In this document: positions 49,397 through 60,216 of the stretch, piece by piece
Numbering within the stretch: position 1 is the first letter of the stretch
Layout of the letters: every line of letters starts with the position of its first letter
NCBI GenBank assembly: GCA_037042185.1
Contig: JAXQJY010000023.1
Location: 744,001-808,000 of the forward strand
Source of the DNA: Sordariomycetes sp. S80-01Y
Taxonomy: Eukaryota; Ascomycota; Sordariomycetes
DNA: 64,000 bases
Reading direction: 5' to 3'
Program-made: the position numbers and the translations under genes
The notes under the pieces: model-generated
Databases searched by the model: none
Seen by the model: only the letters and a program-made list of their open reading frames with translations
What the model was told of the DNA's origin: nothing

Positions 49397-50984
49397 TCAC
49401 TGCGGCCGCTCCGACAGTCGCACAACCTCTTCCATCCGCTCCACCGCCTCCCTCAGCACAGAGTCCACCATCTCCCTCGAAAGCACGCCCTCCTCGAAGC
49501 AAGCATTCAGCACCGTGTCGCCCCCCTTCGTCCCCACAATGTTGACGCACATCTTGTAGCTGATGCTCCCATGCACCGCCGCCGCCGAGAAGTTCACGTC
49601 GTCAATCTTCCAAGACGCGTCGTGGGACTGCTCCGCCGCGAAAGCGCCTAGATTCGACACGTTGAACACGGCCCGCTGGTAGAACCCCAGAGCCGGTAGT
49701 ATCTGGCTCACCATGTCTTCGAGATAGACTGGTCCGGCGTTGTTGATGCGGTGTATCTTGAGCGCTTGCGGATCATCGCCCGTCAACCCCCCGTTCACCC
49801 AGCCGCGGTACTCCTTTGTGAGCTCCCATATTCTCTCGACGTCGACGTCTCTATCGGCATCCTTCTTCTTGTCGTTGGGTTGGCCAAACGTGCCCCGGTA
49901 GCGCCCCAGCCGCAGCATGTGCCCCGCGCCTCCCCCGCACGACAGCAGCTGTCCCGATCCTGGCGTTATCTTGGGATATACCGCTCGCATATCCATCGCG
50001 CAGTACGACCCGCCCAGCAGGGCCTTGGGGTAGTGCTCGTCGGCCAGGACGCTGAGCACCGTCACGTTGAAGAAGGGCGTAAACGTCGTTCCCCGCTCGC
50101 GACACGCGCCGACGATGCGGCTAATCGACGACGGCGGTACTCGCACGCCGCTGACCCTCGTCTTCGGCCGGTACTTGATCTCGCTTTGCGAAGGGAACGG
50201 GTGCTTAGGCAGAGCATGCGGCGGAGATTGCCCGTGGAACATCAACCACCGGCCTAGAATGACGTGCATCAGGACATGCTTCAGCAGATCGAACAAGCTC
50301 CACAGTATAAACTCGCTGCTCGTCCAGAACTCCTGCATGCGCGGTTCGAGGCGCGTTCGCTCGGCGTCTATCTGAACGATTCGCGAAGTCGGCTTTTCGC
50401 TCGGCGCCCACGCATTCAGCGCTTTGAGGAACTCGCTGTGGAACATTGTCCCGAACCGTCCGTCGCAGACAAGATGGTGCGCCACCAAAGCGACTTCCTG
50501 GCGACCCAGAACGACGACCTTCCACCATGGTTTCCGCGGGTTGGGCTTCTCGCTCGTCAGGTCCCACTCATTGTGCAGAGCCTCTATATTCTCGGTGGTG
50601 ATGCGCGGGGCTTCATCGTCGCGGAACTCGACGCATTCTTCGAGGTCGATCTCGTGCAGCGCAGCCAGATGGAGCTTGTGCTTTGCCTCTCCGGGCGGTA
50701 CTACGGGGACGCCGATGAGGGCGAGTTCGGGGTAGGTGTTGAGAACTTGGCGAACAGAGGCGAAGACGGCCTCGTCGCTGAGCTTCCCGCTGCCGTCAGG
50801 CGTCACCTTGGTGTAGTGCGCCGAGATGAGGATGTTGGATTGCCCGCCGAGTCGGTGCTGCGTGTAGAACATGCGGTCCAGGAAGTCTGCAGCCCATGTC
50901 AGCCAACGGCGCGTCGCTTGTTATGGGCTAGATGACAGTGGACGTACTGGCGTTTCGCACGATGGTGTAGTCGGAGCGCGACAT
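49397..50984 (-). CDS. Alcohol acetyltransferase (AATase family)
   Basis: Two exons, 50948-50984 and 49397-50886; the intron has donor GTACGT and acceptor CAG, phase 1. The tiny first exon encodes MSRSDYTIVRNA and supplies the correct N-terminus before FLDRMFYTQHRLG. Total 508 residues. The HxxxD active-site motif HHLVCDG lies at 149-155. The conserved NVSNLGAF block and the C-terminal NIVGTKGGDTVL stretch fit the fungal Atf1/Atf2-type acyltransferases. These transfer acetyl from acetyl-CoA to alcohols or sterols at membranes and lipid droplets. Substrate unknown; volatile ester formation or steroid detoxification are family-level possibilities. The upstream region holds a CGG-N8-CCG palindrome, a likely Zn2Cys6 regulator site. 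Confidence 0.85.
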
Positions 50985-51129
50985 CTTGCAGTGCTCTGCT
51001 GATGCCACATTAGCAGCTGGAAGTTTGTTCAAGGAGAGGTCTGTTTGTTGCTTACTCTATATTTGTGCGTGTCATGCTGTCCTGCTAGCGTAGGATCCTC
51101 CAATCTTACTGCAGATTTCGCCGTGCAGT

Positions 51130-51139
51130 CCAATATTGG
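51130..51139. promoter_or_regulatory. Inverted CCAAT boxes
   Basis: CCAATATTGG is a perfect palindrome with a CCAAT box on each strand, about 150 bases upstream of the acetyltransferase ATG. CCAAT boxes are bound by the HAP/NF-Y complex in fungi. Confidence 0.35.
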
Positions 51140-51233
51140 CTGCTGCGGTCACCCTGGCTATCTTATCATGCCCGGTCGGTCAGCACAAGGCGCAGGGGTA
51201 AATTTAGGCGGCAACGGGCTATGGTGCCACCGC

Positions 51234-51269
51234 ACCGTGACCCCCGAACCGTGACCCCCGAACCGTGAC
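51234..51269. repeat. 14-bp tandem repeat, 2.6 copies
   Basis: Unit ACCGTGACCCCCGA repeated twice exactly and then ACCGTGAC. It lies about 250 bases upstream of the acetyltransferase ATG. Function unknown. Confidence 0.8.
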
Positions 51270-51323
51270 ACCCTCACCCCGGCCCCGTAACGGAGGCGGA
51301 CTCCGCTGAGACCCACACAATAC

Positions 51324-51337
51324 CGGAGGTCCCTCCG
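51324..51337. promoter_or_regulatory. CGG-N8-CCG palindrome, putative Zn2Cys6 binding site
   Basis: CGGAGGTCCCTCCG has six-base inverted arms and CGG/CCG triplets at the ends, the geometry bound by dimeric fungal Zn2Cys6 regulators. About 340 bases upstream of the acetyltransferase ATG. Confidence 0.4.
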
Positions 51338-51543
51338 AGCGGTCTGGGGGATATCGGATGATTTACGATGACGCACGAAACGGGCATTTGCATATTCATA
51401 GGGCATCTTAGGATTTGAGGGATCTTTAGCACAGCCTTCAGCTTTCTCTATTTCCGGGCAAGCGATAGTTAGCGCCGCCCATCCACCGCTTCTCTAGTCG
51501 CCTCTCTGATGCTCTGCTCCGCTGAGTTGACCAGTACCCTATC

Positions 51544-52485
51544 TCACTCGACCCCCTCAGCCCCCCAGTAATATGTGTATATGTCCATTCCAACAAATTC
51601 ATCCAGATAGCGCCTCGTCGGCTCGTCTGCTCCCGCCGCGCCGGCACAAACGATCAACGGCATGAAGTGCTCCCCTCCCCGTGGCGGATGCATCACGTTC
51701 GCGTTCCGGAAGCCCCTCCAGCCCTCCAGCCCCTTCCACCGGCCCTCGAGATTCCGGTCCATCACCTCGTTCAGGTCCTCGTTCCACTCCTTTCCCAGCC
51801 TTTGCAGCTCGGCGCGCTGAGGCGACATGGGGTCGCGCATGGACATCATGGCCCGGATGTTGTGGAAGGACGCGAACCCCGAGCCCACGATGGCGATGTT
51901 GTCCTGGCGAAAGGATTGAAGCGCTCGTCCTAGGCGTAGGTGCATAGCTGGATCTTCGGATTGCAGTACGGATACCTGGATTATGGGGATGTCGGCGGCG
52001 GGGATGGCCATCTTGAGCGGCACGAAAACGCCGTGGTCCCATCCGCGGTCTTCGAGCGAGACGCCGTCCAGACCTTCCCGCTTCATTGCCTCGGCGACAA
52101 CCTTTGCGATTGCTGAAGAGCCCTTGGCGGGGTACTTAATCTCGTACGCCTCCGGCGGGAACCCGTAGTAGTCGTAGATCAGATCCGGCGCGTCGGAGCT
52201 GGTTATCGTAGGCGTACGGGTGGACCAGTGTGCCGTGACCAGGATGATGGCCTTGGGCTTCTTCTTGGCGTCATGCAGACCCAGAAGCTTGGGGATGCGC
52301 TCCTGCAGAGATCGGTTGATGGAAGCGTGTCCCGGGTCCCCCAACAACGGCATTGGACCGCCGCCGTGCGAAAGCGCAATAACTGGCGCCAACCCCATCT
52401 TAGTCGTGGTGGCCGTCATGTACGTCCTGGAAATGGCAAAGGCAGAGAAGGCGGCAACGGCTCCGGATGTGAGCCAGTATCGCAT
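51544..52485 (-). CDS. LigB/DODA-type extradiol ring-cleavage dioxygenase
   Basis: I chose the ATG at 52485 (MRYWLTSG), giving 313 residues. The frame extends 33 codons further, but no ATG begins it. A short hydrophobic N-terminus is followed by the class III extradiol fold. It has SHGGGPMPLLGD, TAHWST and the EDRGWDHGVFVPL block with a catalytic His, and FASFHNI. The family uses Fe2+ (or Zn2+) to cleave catechol rings; plant and fungal relatives include DOPA 4,5-dioxygenase. Metal ligands are the His residues in the first two motifs plus one distal residue. Whether the hydrophobic start is a signal, anchor or leader is uncertain. Substrate unknown. Confidence 0.85.
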   Translation of the reverse strand: MRYWLTSGAVAAFSAFAISRTYMTATTTKMGLAPVIALSHGGGPMPLLGDPGHASINRSLQERIPKLLGLHDAKKKPKAIILVTAHWSTRTPTITSSDAPDLIYDYYGFPPEAYEIKYPAKGSSAIAKVVAEAMKREGLDGVSLEDRGWDHGVFVPLKMAIPAADIPIIQVSVLQSEDPAMHLRLGRALQSFRQDNIAIVGSGFASFHNIRAMMSMRDPMSPQRAELQRLGKEWNEDLNEVMDRNLEGRWKGLEGWRGFRNANVMHPPRGGEHFMPLIVCAGAAGADEPTRRYLDEFVGMDIYTYYWGAEGVE

Positions 52486-52753
52486 CCTGCTTTTTGTGAG
52501 GGGAGAGTTTTTATCTGATCCGAGATCGATATATGTACGTCGTGAGCGCGGCCGACAGCCGCGCGGTTCCGCCGGATTAGACACGCTTATGCACTGATGA
52601 TTAATTCGTGCCGCGCGCTATCCCACTCGGCTCCGCGGCAAGGCGAGGAGGCACCCGACGAGACCCTTGGATGACTGGACGCTTACCCATGCAATGTATT
52701 GAATCAAAGTCAACCAGCGGCTCGCTAAAAAGGCAGCTTCTAAATATCGCTTT

Positions 52754-55645
52754 CTACACAAAGAGGGACACTCTCTTCCCATCGCTGACAGCCTTGATCC
52801 TCGACCCAATCTCCAGGGGGCTGCCCTCGGTAACCACAAAGTGGCCCTCTCCAATTCGCTCCTCCACATCGACGCCTAGGATCTCGTAAATGTTCCTCCC
52901 TACGAGATCCACAGCGCCCTTCAAGCTCAGCCTCCCCTCTCCGTTCCTCAAGGCCGTGCCCGCGGCGAAGGCGAGATCTCGCACCTCCCAGTCCTCCTTC
53001 AGCCCGATGCCGACCTTGACGCCCGCGTCGAGCAGCCTGTCCACGTTGGTGCCGTTGGTGAGAGGCGCGCCGGAGAGGGTGCGGCGCGCATCCCAGGTCT
53101 CCCCCGTCGACTGCAGGGGCGTGAGGATGACGCCCACGTCCGCGGCTGCGAGCTCGTCCGCTAGCATGTAGGCCTCGGCGCCGCCGATGATGGCGAGGTT
53201 GACGCCCCAGCCGAAGTTGAGCGTGTCGAGGTCGGCCTTGACCCGGAGCGCCGAGGCTATTCCGTCGGCGCTGTTGATGGTCAGGGCGAGCGTCTTCTCC
53301 GACATGAGGACGCTCTTGAGGAATGCTTCCTCCTCAAAAGGCAGGAGATCCTTGTCCTGGCCGCCGGCCTTCAGCAGCTTCTCCCTGAAGGAACCAAACG
53401 CGCCCGAGTAGCTGTCCTCGCCACGAACAGACAGCATGTCGAAGCTGTAGTGCGCAGCTACGTCCTCCTCGAAGATAGCGTCCTTCTCCAAGCTGTGCTT
53501 CGCGTTGGTGCGGAAGCCGACGCTCGTGCCGTGGTGCGACCCTGGGCCGTTGTACTTGGGCGCCGAGATCGCGCGGGTGACGCCGGCTGCGTATGCCGCC
53601 TTGAGCTTCTTGCTGTCGAGAAGCGTGCCGTCGAGGGCGCGGGTGAACTTCTTCTCGTTGTTTCCGTTGTCCGTCACGAGCTCGCCGTCGATCTCGTTCA
53701 GACCTAGCGTGCCGCCGACGCCGACGAAAGCGGGAGACACGTAGCCGTGCTTGAGATGAATTGTCTCGACGCCAGCAGCCTCGGCTTTGGCAAACTCCTC
53801 CTTGCATTCGTGTGCGCAGATGACCCTGCCGTCTTTGATGGCGACGCTGAGAGACTCATCGTCACCAAGCATGTGCGTCTGGTGGTCATCGAGCAGCACG
53901 CTGCGAACACCAGTCAACAGCAGATCAGCAGTCTCTCTCGGCTTCTCAACAATGTCTTCTTGTAGCGACTCGTCAGGCTTCTTCGGAGCGTTCGTCTCCC
54001 CCTTGTCGAGGAGCACGGGGTCCTTGAACTGGGGGACTCCATCGATCCAAACTTGGACGGGCGTAGCCCCAATACTGAGGGGGTCGCTGTCCCAGACCAC
54101 GACGTCGCCGTCAAATCCAGGCTTGATCTTGCCAATCCGCTCGCCCATGCCAAGATCATCTGCCGGGGCTGTAGTCACACTAGCCATGGCAGCATGGTAC
54201 GGCAGGCCGTAGTGATAGCCCTTGGCCGCCTCGAAGAGAACATGCTGGGCGTTCAGCACGGGATTGTCGCTTACATAGACCGGAGTCAGTCCCTCTTGGT
54301 AGAGATACTTTCCCGCAGAAGGGGAGCCGATGTAGCTCTCCGTTTTGTAGTACATGTTGTCCGCGAAGATGGCGCTCGAAGGAGCGCGTCCGCCCCAAGT
54401 TCGCTTGAGAATCTCAGGCACGAGGTAAGTCTGATGAGCATGGTGGAACGCCCGCACTGGAAACTCAAACTCGTTGGTGTGGTCGACCATCGCCTCGAGA
54501 TCAGGTATCGTGTAGCAGTGCGTGTTGATGTGCACCTGGCCCCTCAGGGCCGCACCCAGCGTCTCCCAGGCAATCTCCTGCGGGAGGTACTCACTCATGT
54601 TCTCAACACCAACCTCCTCCGCCTTGTGGCACCAGTCATCTTGCTTCTGGATCATCTCCCTGGCTTGCTCGAATGCGTGCCGGAAGTCGTAGCTCTCACC
54701 CATCCTCGTGAACGGTCTCGAGGTGAGACTGCCGTGCACACGCTTGGGATTCTCTCCGCAGGCCATCTTCATGTAGCGCCAATTCTGCTCAGGGTCTGCC
54801 AGCAGATCCCTCGCACTGATCTCGGAGCGGCCGTCATCCCTTCCGACGGCGTGCTTGATGAGGAAGGCTTCGCCACCAATGTTGTTGGCTGAACCCGGCA
54901 AGATGAGCGACGTGGTGACGCCGCCGGACTTGATGACCTCGATCTGGTGATCCAGAGGGAAGAGCCCGTCTATTGATCGGACCCACGGTGTTAGGTTCTC
55001 TGAGGCTTCGTTGACATCGAGGTATCCGTCCAATGTCGGCAATGACATTACACCAGCATGGCTGTGCATGTCGATAATTCCAGCCGTCAAAGGCCTTCCT
55101 TCTGCCTCGTACACAATTGTATCCTCGGGCATGTCAGTCATTTCCTTCCCGGTGTCAACCGCAGTGATCAACCCATTCTCAATCAGCACATTCCCAGTAA
55201 CCCACTCCCAGCCGATTCCCCGGCGCGCATCGGCCTCGCTCGTGCCCTGAATCGGCTCGCCCGTCCATATTGTCGCATTGCGAACCAACGTTGCCTTCCC
55301 ACCCTTTAGATACCTCGTATTCTGCTTGCGCCCGAAACCCTTAGGGTCTTCCGGCTTGTGCCTCAGCTTTTGGCACGTCTCAAAGTCGGCATTCAGCTTC
55401 TTCGCAGAGAGCCTCGTAGACTCCACTTCGGTCCGCCAAAGCTGCAGCCATTGGAACAGCACAATCGCCGCGAGGAACACCAGCGCAAATGTCTTGTATA
55501 TGCGCGTGCGGCGGGGGAGTTTGAGGCGACGCGATCGTTTCGTGGAGGACTCGGGCTCGATTGGCTCCGGCGAGGAGGAGCGTGAGATGGAGGCTCGGGA
55601 GGAGGACTTGCGCAGGGGCAGGAGCCGTTCCTGTTCGTAGTCCAT
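52754..55645 (-). CDS. Membrane-anchored tandem amidohydrolase, second half degenerate
   Basis: Single exon, 963 residues. An N-terminal basic/Ser-rich cytosolic part and one membrane helix (about 52-70) make it a likely type II membrane protein. The first amidohydrolase domain keeps the metal motif DMHSHAG (His194, His196), HINTHC, HHAHQTY and VSDNPV, so it looks active. From about residue 580 a second amidohydrolase-like copy begins (LLLTGVRSVLLDD). It reads VGVGG where HxH should be, and GLGWGV-type barrel strands follow. The overall family is imidazolonepropionase/dipeptidase-related. An external or vacuolar hydrolase of cyclic amides or peptides is a family-level guess. Length is about twice that of single-domain members. 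Confidence 0.82.
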   Translation of the reverse strand: MDYEQERLLPLRKSSSRASISRSSSPEPIEPESSTKRSRRLKLPRRTRIYKTFALVFLAAIVLFQWLQLWRTEVESTRLSAKKLNADFETCQKLRHKPEDPKGFGRKQNTRYLKGGKATLVRNATIWTGEPIQGTSEADARRGIGWEWVTGNVLIENGLITAVDTGKEMTDMPEDTIVYEAEGRPLTAGIIDMHSHAGVMSLPTLDGYLDVNEASENLTPWVRSIDGLFPLDHQIEVIKSGGVTTSLILPGSANNIGGEAFLIKHAVGRDDGRSEISARDLLADPEQNWRYMKMACGENPKRVHGSLTSRPFTRMGESYDFRHAFEQAREMIQKQDDWCHKAEEVGVENMSEYLPQEIAWETLGAALRGQVHINTHCYTIPDLEAMVDHTNEFEFPVRAFHHAHQTYLVPEILKRTWGGRAPSSAIFADNMYYKTESYIGSPSAGKYLYQEGLTPVYVSDNPVLNAQHVLFEAAKGYHYGLPYHAAMASVTTAPADDLGMGERIGKIKPGFDGDVVVWDSDPLSIGATPVQVWIDGVPQFKDPVLLDKGETNAPKKPDESLQEDIVEKPRETADLLLTGVRSVLLDDHQTHMLGDDESLSVAIKDGRVICAHECKEEFAKAEAAGVETIHLKHGYVSPAFVGVGGTLGLNEIDGELVTDNGNNEKKFTRALDGTLLDSKKLKAAYAAGVTRAISAPKYNGPGSHHGTSVGFRTNAKHSLEKDAIFEEDVAAHYSFDMLSVRGEDSYSGAFGSFREKLLKAGGQDKDLLPFEEEAFLKSVLMSEKTLALTINSADGIASALRVKADLDTLNFGWGVNLAIIGGAEAYMLADELAAADVGVILTPLQSTGETWDARRTLSGAPLTNGTNVDRLLDAGVKVGIGLKEDWEVRDLAFAAGTALRNGEGRLSLKGAVDLVGRNIYEILGVDVEERIGEGHFVVTEGSPLEIGSRIKAVSDGKRVSLFV

Positions 55646-58600
55646 GACTGGATGTTACGGTTGATGCCACTGGAAGGGGGTCCAGAGGCGGCGATTGAAA
55701 GGAGAAAACATGGTGAGTGTGAGAAGCTGGACGAGATAACGACGTTGACGCCGTTCGGTGGCGGGGGATCTGATCCCTGCCAGAAGTAGAAGCTCGAAGC
55801 GTGTCACGTCAGTCAGCCTTGCAGCATATCCTGGAGAGCAAGGCAAAGACTACGTCAGTGTGAAAAGGGTGAAGCAGGACAGTAAACATGGTCTCGAGGG
55901 GGATGTACCGTAGAGGACATTGACTTTCTATCGACGCTTTTCTCAGACCAGACTTCGGGACGTATTTCTTTTCAGGCTGTACTGATCACCACGCTCTCAC
56001 GGTGACCATGAGGCGAGTAAAGACCCTCAAACTGAAAGATACTTCGGGAGTATGATTTTTAAAGAGCTTTTAAGAAGATAGCAAGCTCTAGATTAGGGCC
56101 TTTTGTGCACTGCGGTCAGTTACTCAACTCAAAGCTTCCAAGGTGGCAAGAGAGTCACGGTGTAGGGTAAGCAAGACGTTACTCGAGGCCTGCCAACCCC
56201 CTTTTCAACCAAACCCGAACCCATTTTCGGTCTCGGGTTCGCAGCTTCCCGAAACTAAGATGATGGTGATGAGCTGCGTTTTGATCAATCTACAGGTATG
56301 GATAAACGACGAGATTCGGCTTATACAAGGTCTTTCCAAAAGGTTAAGTGCTATGATTGCAGTAGACAACACTGTAGCTCTGCTGCCAATACTCACGACG
56401 TGGCCTGTATCGCCCTGTAGCACAAGCTGAGACCAATAAATTTAATAGAAATATCAGAGGGCCATTGAGTTTTCTTTGGAATCGTGCTTGGGTAGGTATT
56501 GCCCTGAAAGCAGATGGTTTGACGGTGGCGATTACAACGAGCCCATGTTGACTTCCGGAGGTTTATGTCGCCGGCCGAGGGGAGGAAAGCCACAACCGAG
56601 GATGGGACCCGATGGACAGGGTGATGAAATCGCACTTCTTGTTGTGTCTGTTCGCGTCTGGTACGTCTGATCTCAGACGATTGGCCTCATCGATGGGTGG
56701 CGCTGCTATGTGGGATCAAGACCCAATCCATTATCAGCGACCTACTCATAGTGTTGAGTAGAAACGTTGCTATGGGCTTCTCCAGCGTAAAACACGGTGG
56801 ATTTGGGGGTGCACTCGGGTCTTGCGTGTCGTTCGAGCCGGAGGAACGGTGTTGCACGTACGAGGAGCCTGCATATGTCGGAGTAGTATTCGGATGTCGC
56901 CAACGACATTTTGAGGGCGTTCATGGTTACTCTGGAGCGCTTGTCGACACCATCTTCCATCAGAAAGCCTTTATTGAACGCGCGTAAGAGAGATGGTACT
57001 ACGCCGTACCCGGCAAGCTTCTCGCAATTGACACCGCCTTATGCAGATTCTGCTTTCGCTAATCCAGAATCAATGGGAGGTTCCGTGATGCTTCCGACGC
57101 ACCCGTCGGGGCGCCCGGGGAGCTTTCCGTGCATTACTACAGGCCATGAGCTTCGTATTCCTTCTAAAGAAACATTAACCTTCGATAGCACGGCAAGCCA
57201 GTGAGCCCTCGGTCTGGGAAAGATGATCGTCGACCATCACTCTGGTAGCTGGCGTCTTCTGCGCCGAATCGCGGGTACGAGAAAAGGACAAGAGTGAGAC
57301 TAATGGTCGTCAAGAGGCTTATGATTGAAGCCGTGGAGGTAAAACCCGGAGCGGCTGATCAAGGGGACGTCGGGTGGTGGCAAGCGCCGTCGATGCAACA
57401 AAGCCCACGAAGCTCTCATCAAGGTCAACGGCTGTCAACCCTGCATTGTCCGAAAGTTCCCAGCGTAAAGGGAGTCCAATGCCGTTACAGGAGCGAAATT
57501 GGGGTCGTGTCAGAGTCGACTAACAGGGATGCATCCCTGTGCGTTGATGCCCGAGATCGACGCAGGGAAGACACTGGTTCTTGTCACCAGTAACAACTCC
57601 TGCCTCTGGGTTCGGACAAGTTTTGATCGGACGAAAGGGTCTCATCCGCCTCTCTTCCGATGTAGAGACCTTCGTATGAAGATAAGGTGGCCAGTATGAC
57701 TGGTCTCCAGCAATGCACAGTACCCCATAGTCGGACTGGTTGACAATAGCTCTGGGGCGAACGATGCAAGCTAAGCGGCACAATGCATTCTTGTAGTGCC
57801 CTCTAGAGATTAACAATGTCTTTGAGATGAATTAATTGGCTTCTAGCCCACTTGAGGATCATAGCGAAATTGGAAACCCAAATGATGGCTCCACGACCGT
57901 CTATGTCCCAAACAGAACCTTCTAGATTTTGCAGAGCACGGTCGATTTTCAGTCATGGTATTCAGCTGTCTATTTGCGTCCCACGGTCGAATACCTGGTT
58001 CGAAGCCGCCGTCGGAGAGTCGGCAGCTTACGAGTCCGCGATCGAATGTCCAACATCCGTATTGCCCACGAGGCTCGACACAACTGATTCCAGTCCTCCG
58101 CACCAAATTAGTGACGGGCGCGAAAGCGGCAACAATTGCTTCTGATCTCATGTTAGGAATGGTAATTTGTTCTATTCAACCGTATCATGGAAACGACCAT
58201 AGCTGCTGGTTTGTCACAGCTCCAAGGCTTTCAGCTCGCGACTGCGGACCAGGCGGACAGGTTTTTGCCGTACGCATCATCTCAAGCCCGATGCCTGCCC
58301 ATTACACATCGATTAGATATCAGTCCAGGAAAGTTTGTTGAAGGAGAATTTTGATCGGGAATCTCCGTGAATTCCATATTGAACAATCGGGATGTTGGTC
58401 CCTTGCCGCGTAATCCGGTAATCAGTGCTTTTTGGAGGCACCAATTAGCCTATTTACGCACGCCCTGAAACCGTCGTCTCATGAAGCTCGTGGACATGTG
58501 GCAAACGCAGGAAGAAAAATTCGTAAGATGATAGTTCACGTCAATATGGCAGATCACTTAAGGAGTAGAACACTATCCAAATCGAGGATAGGATCGGTAC

Positions 58601-60216
58601 ATTGGCCATTGGTGTAGCGGGCGGCAAGTGGGAAGCATAATGTGTGTCGAACCATGGTAAGGGGCAGAGCTCCTCAGTCTCCACTCCTCTGTTGTCAAGA
58701 GTGGCTGAAACGAGCGAGTTCACATGAGTCTTGAACCTCAAGGTGCTGCAAGAGTATTCAGCTGATTCTCTGTTCCTTCTCACGCCCAGCATGAAACGGG
58801 CGTGCGACGCGTTGGGCCAACAAAGCAATCGCTACTTACACGTGAAGTGTTAGCTGAACTGTCACTGGCTCTTTCGACGAGACAGAAGATCATAATGCCG
58901 CATATTCATGTAGATTGACATGGCTTGGATGCTTCTGCTCCCTGGATGTTCACGTGCTCCAGGTCATGGTATAAGGTTCACGGCATCCCTACACCAGCAC
59001 CAGCCACGCAACCCCCAAGCAGGGGGTTGAAGATAAGCGCCCCTATGACCGCAGATTGCACCAAGGCTACGGGAACGCCTAACAACAGTGCGGACTTTGC
59101 CCGAGATCTTGATTGAAAGTCCTCAAGCTGTCGATTCCAGACCGCCAGCCTTAAGAGCAAGCAGGGGCGGTAATTTAAACCAGCTTCTTGGAACACATTG
59201 GCGTCATGTCGGGGAGCACCGGCTGGGCGAATGTACCTTTCCGGGGTAAGATTGTCTGTCATAACTCTCGCACTCTAGGGTGGAAACAACGGAAGATGGT
59301 GGAATCTGGACAGAAGCACTCGCCCCAAAGAAGGAGTGCCTTGCGGAGTGTGTTATAGGAATCGGCTGCCTTCCGACCTCTTGGCACATAAATCGGTGGG
59401 CCGCGTGGAGTATTTGAGTCTAGTGTTCGACTTTGGCGCGCGTTGGACGCAAGTGGAAACCGTATACTGAGTACAGGGGCATAGCAACATGCCGTCCTGA
59501 GGCTTTTGAGATCCATGGAGCCGCACTCGGCCGTGATAAGAGCCGATGGCCCCTCGTCCCATCACAGAGACTGAAGCTTGTAGCTAAGGCCTACTCCATA
59601 TGATCACCCTTGCCTTAGCGCAACTTAGATCAAGGCCGTCTCCCCCGCTGCGTTTGGCTCCAGACCTCCTCGGCACTTCAGCCAGCTCAGAGCTCGTGCA
59701 AAACCCTCACCAATTTTCATTTCTCCAACCGTCGCCCATCAGTCTATGCCGTCGCAAAACAGCTTCTGCATCTAACGCAGAAGCTTCTCTAAGCCGTTAC
59801 TTCAGCAAATAACGCCTCTGAGCTCGCGGTGCTGCATGCCGCAACGATCCACGATACCTTCCACGACAGGGTTCGCTCAGGGTTCAGGCCAGAAAGCCCG
59901 TCGCTAGGATACCTACACCAGGAGCTCTTCTAAAAGATGTGGTCGCTAAGAAGCTTTTGAATGGCTGAGATGCTCTCTTCAACATGCAAGACATGATACT
60001 GTTGGGTGTTTGTCCAAGCATGGATCAGCGTTTGTTACTCTGCGCTCTTTTCCACAATCGAAGCAGATTGCTAACTAAGCTTGGAACAAAGCAGACGCAT
60101 ATGACAATCGGTGGGATAGTCCACCCGTTGACGAAGAATGGTCAGCGCGCCCTTTATACGAGAGGTATTCGATCCAACAGGTCTTGAGGCGGACTTTGCT
60201 CATAATTTGCAGTCCG
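55646..60216. other. 4.6 kb gene-poor region
   Basis: The first 250 bases should be the amidohydrolase promoter. Beyond it, frames of 60-105 codons occur on both strands. One minus-strand frame at 58978-59262 has a 40-residue hydrophobic tail (ALLLGVPVALVQSAVIGALI and following). Another near 56742-57060 reads on past a stop. Neither matches a family I know, and neither can be linked to further exons. I see no terminal repeats. It may be decayed coding sequence or a large regulatory region. Confidence 0.4.

Larger units (their letters stand above)
50985..51543. promoter_or_regulatory. Upstream region of the alcohol acetyltransferase gene
   Basis: 559 bases holding a CCAAT palindrome, a short tandem repeat and a CGG palindrome, listed separately. 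No coding frame is supported. Confidence 0.4.

Noticed and set aside
52486-52584. 33-codon N-terminal extension of the extradiol dioxygenase
   Set aside because: It would need a non-ATG start, and the internal ATG at 52485 precedes a normal N-terminus.
56742-57060. Minus-strand frame that reads on beyond a stop, possibly a decayed gene
   Set aside because: No recognisable family, and the region is too short to judge without a database search.
58590-58670. tRNA-like opening (GGCCATTGGTGTAGCGG)
   Set aside because: No matching acceptor 3' strand, anticodon stem or T-arm could be formed.
58978-59262. 94-codon minus-strand frame with a hydrophobic tail as a small membrane protein gene
   Set aside because: No family resemblance, no promoter signal and no splice partner; kept only as an observation in the gene-poor region.
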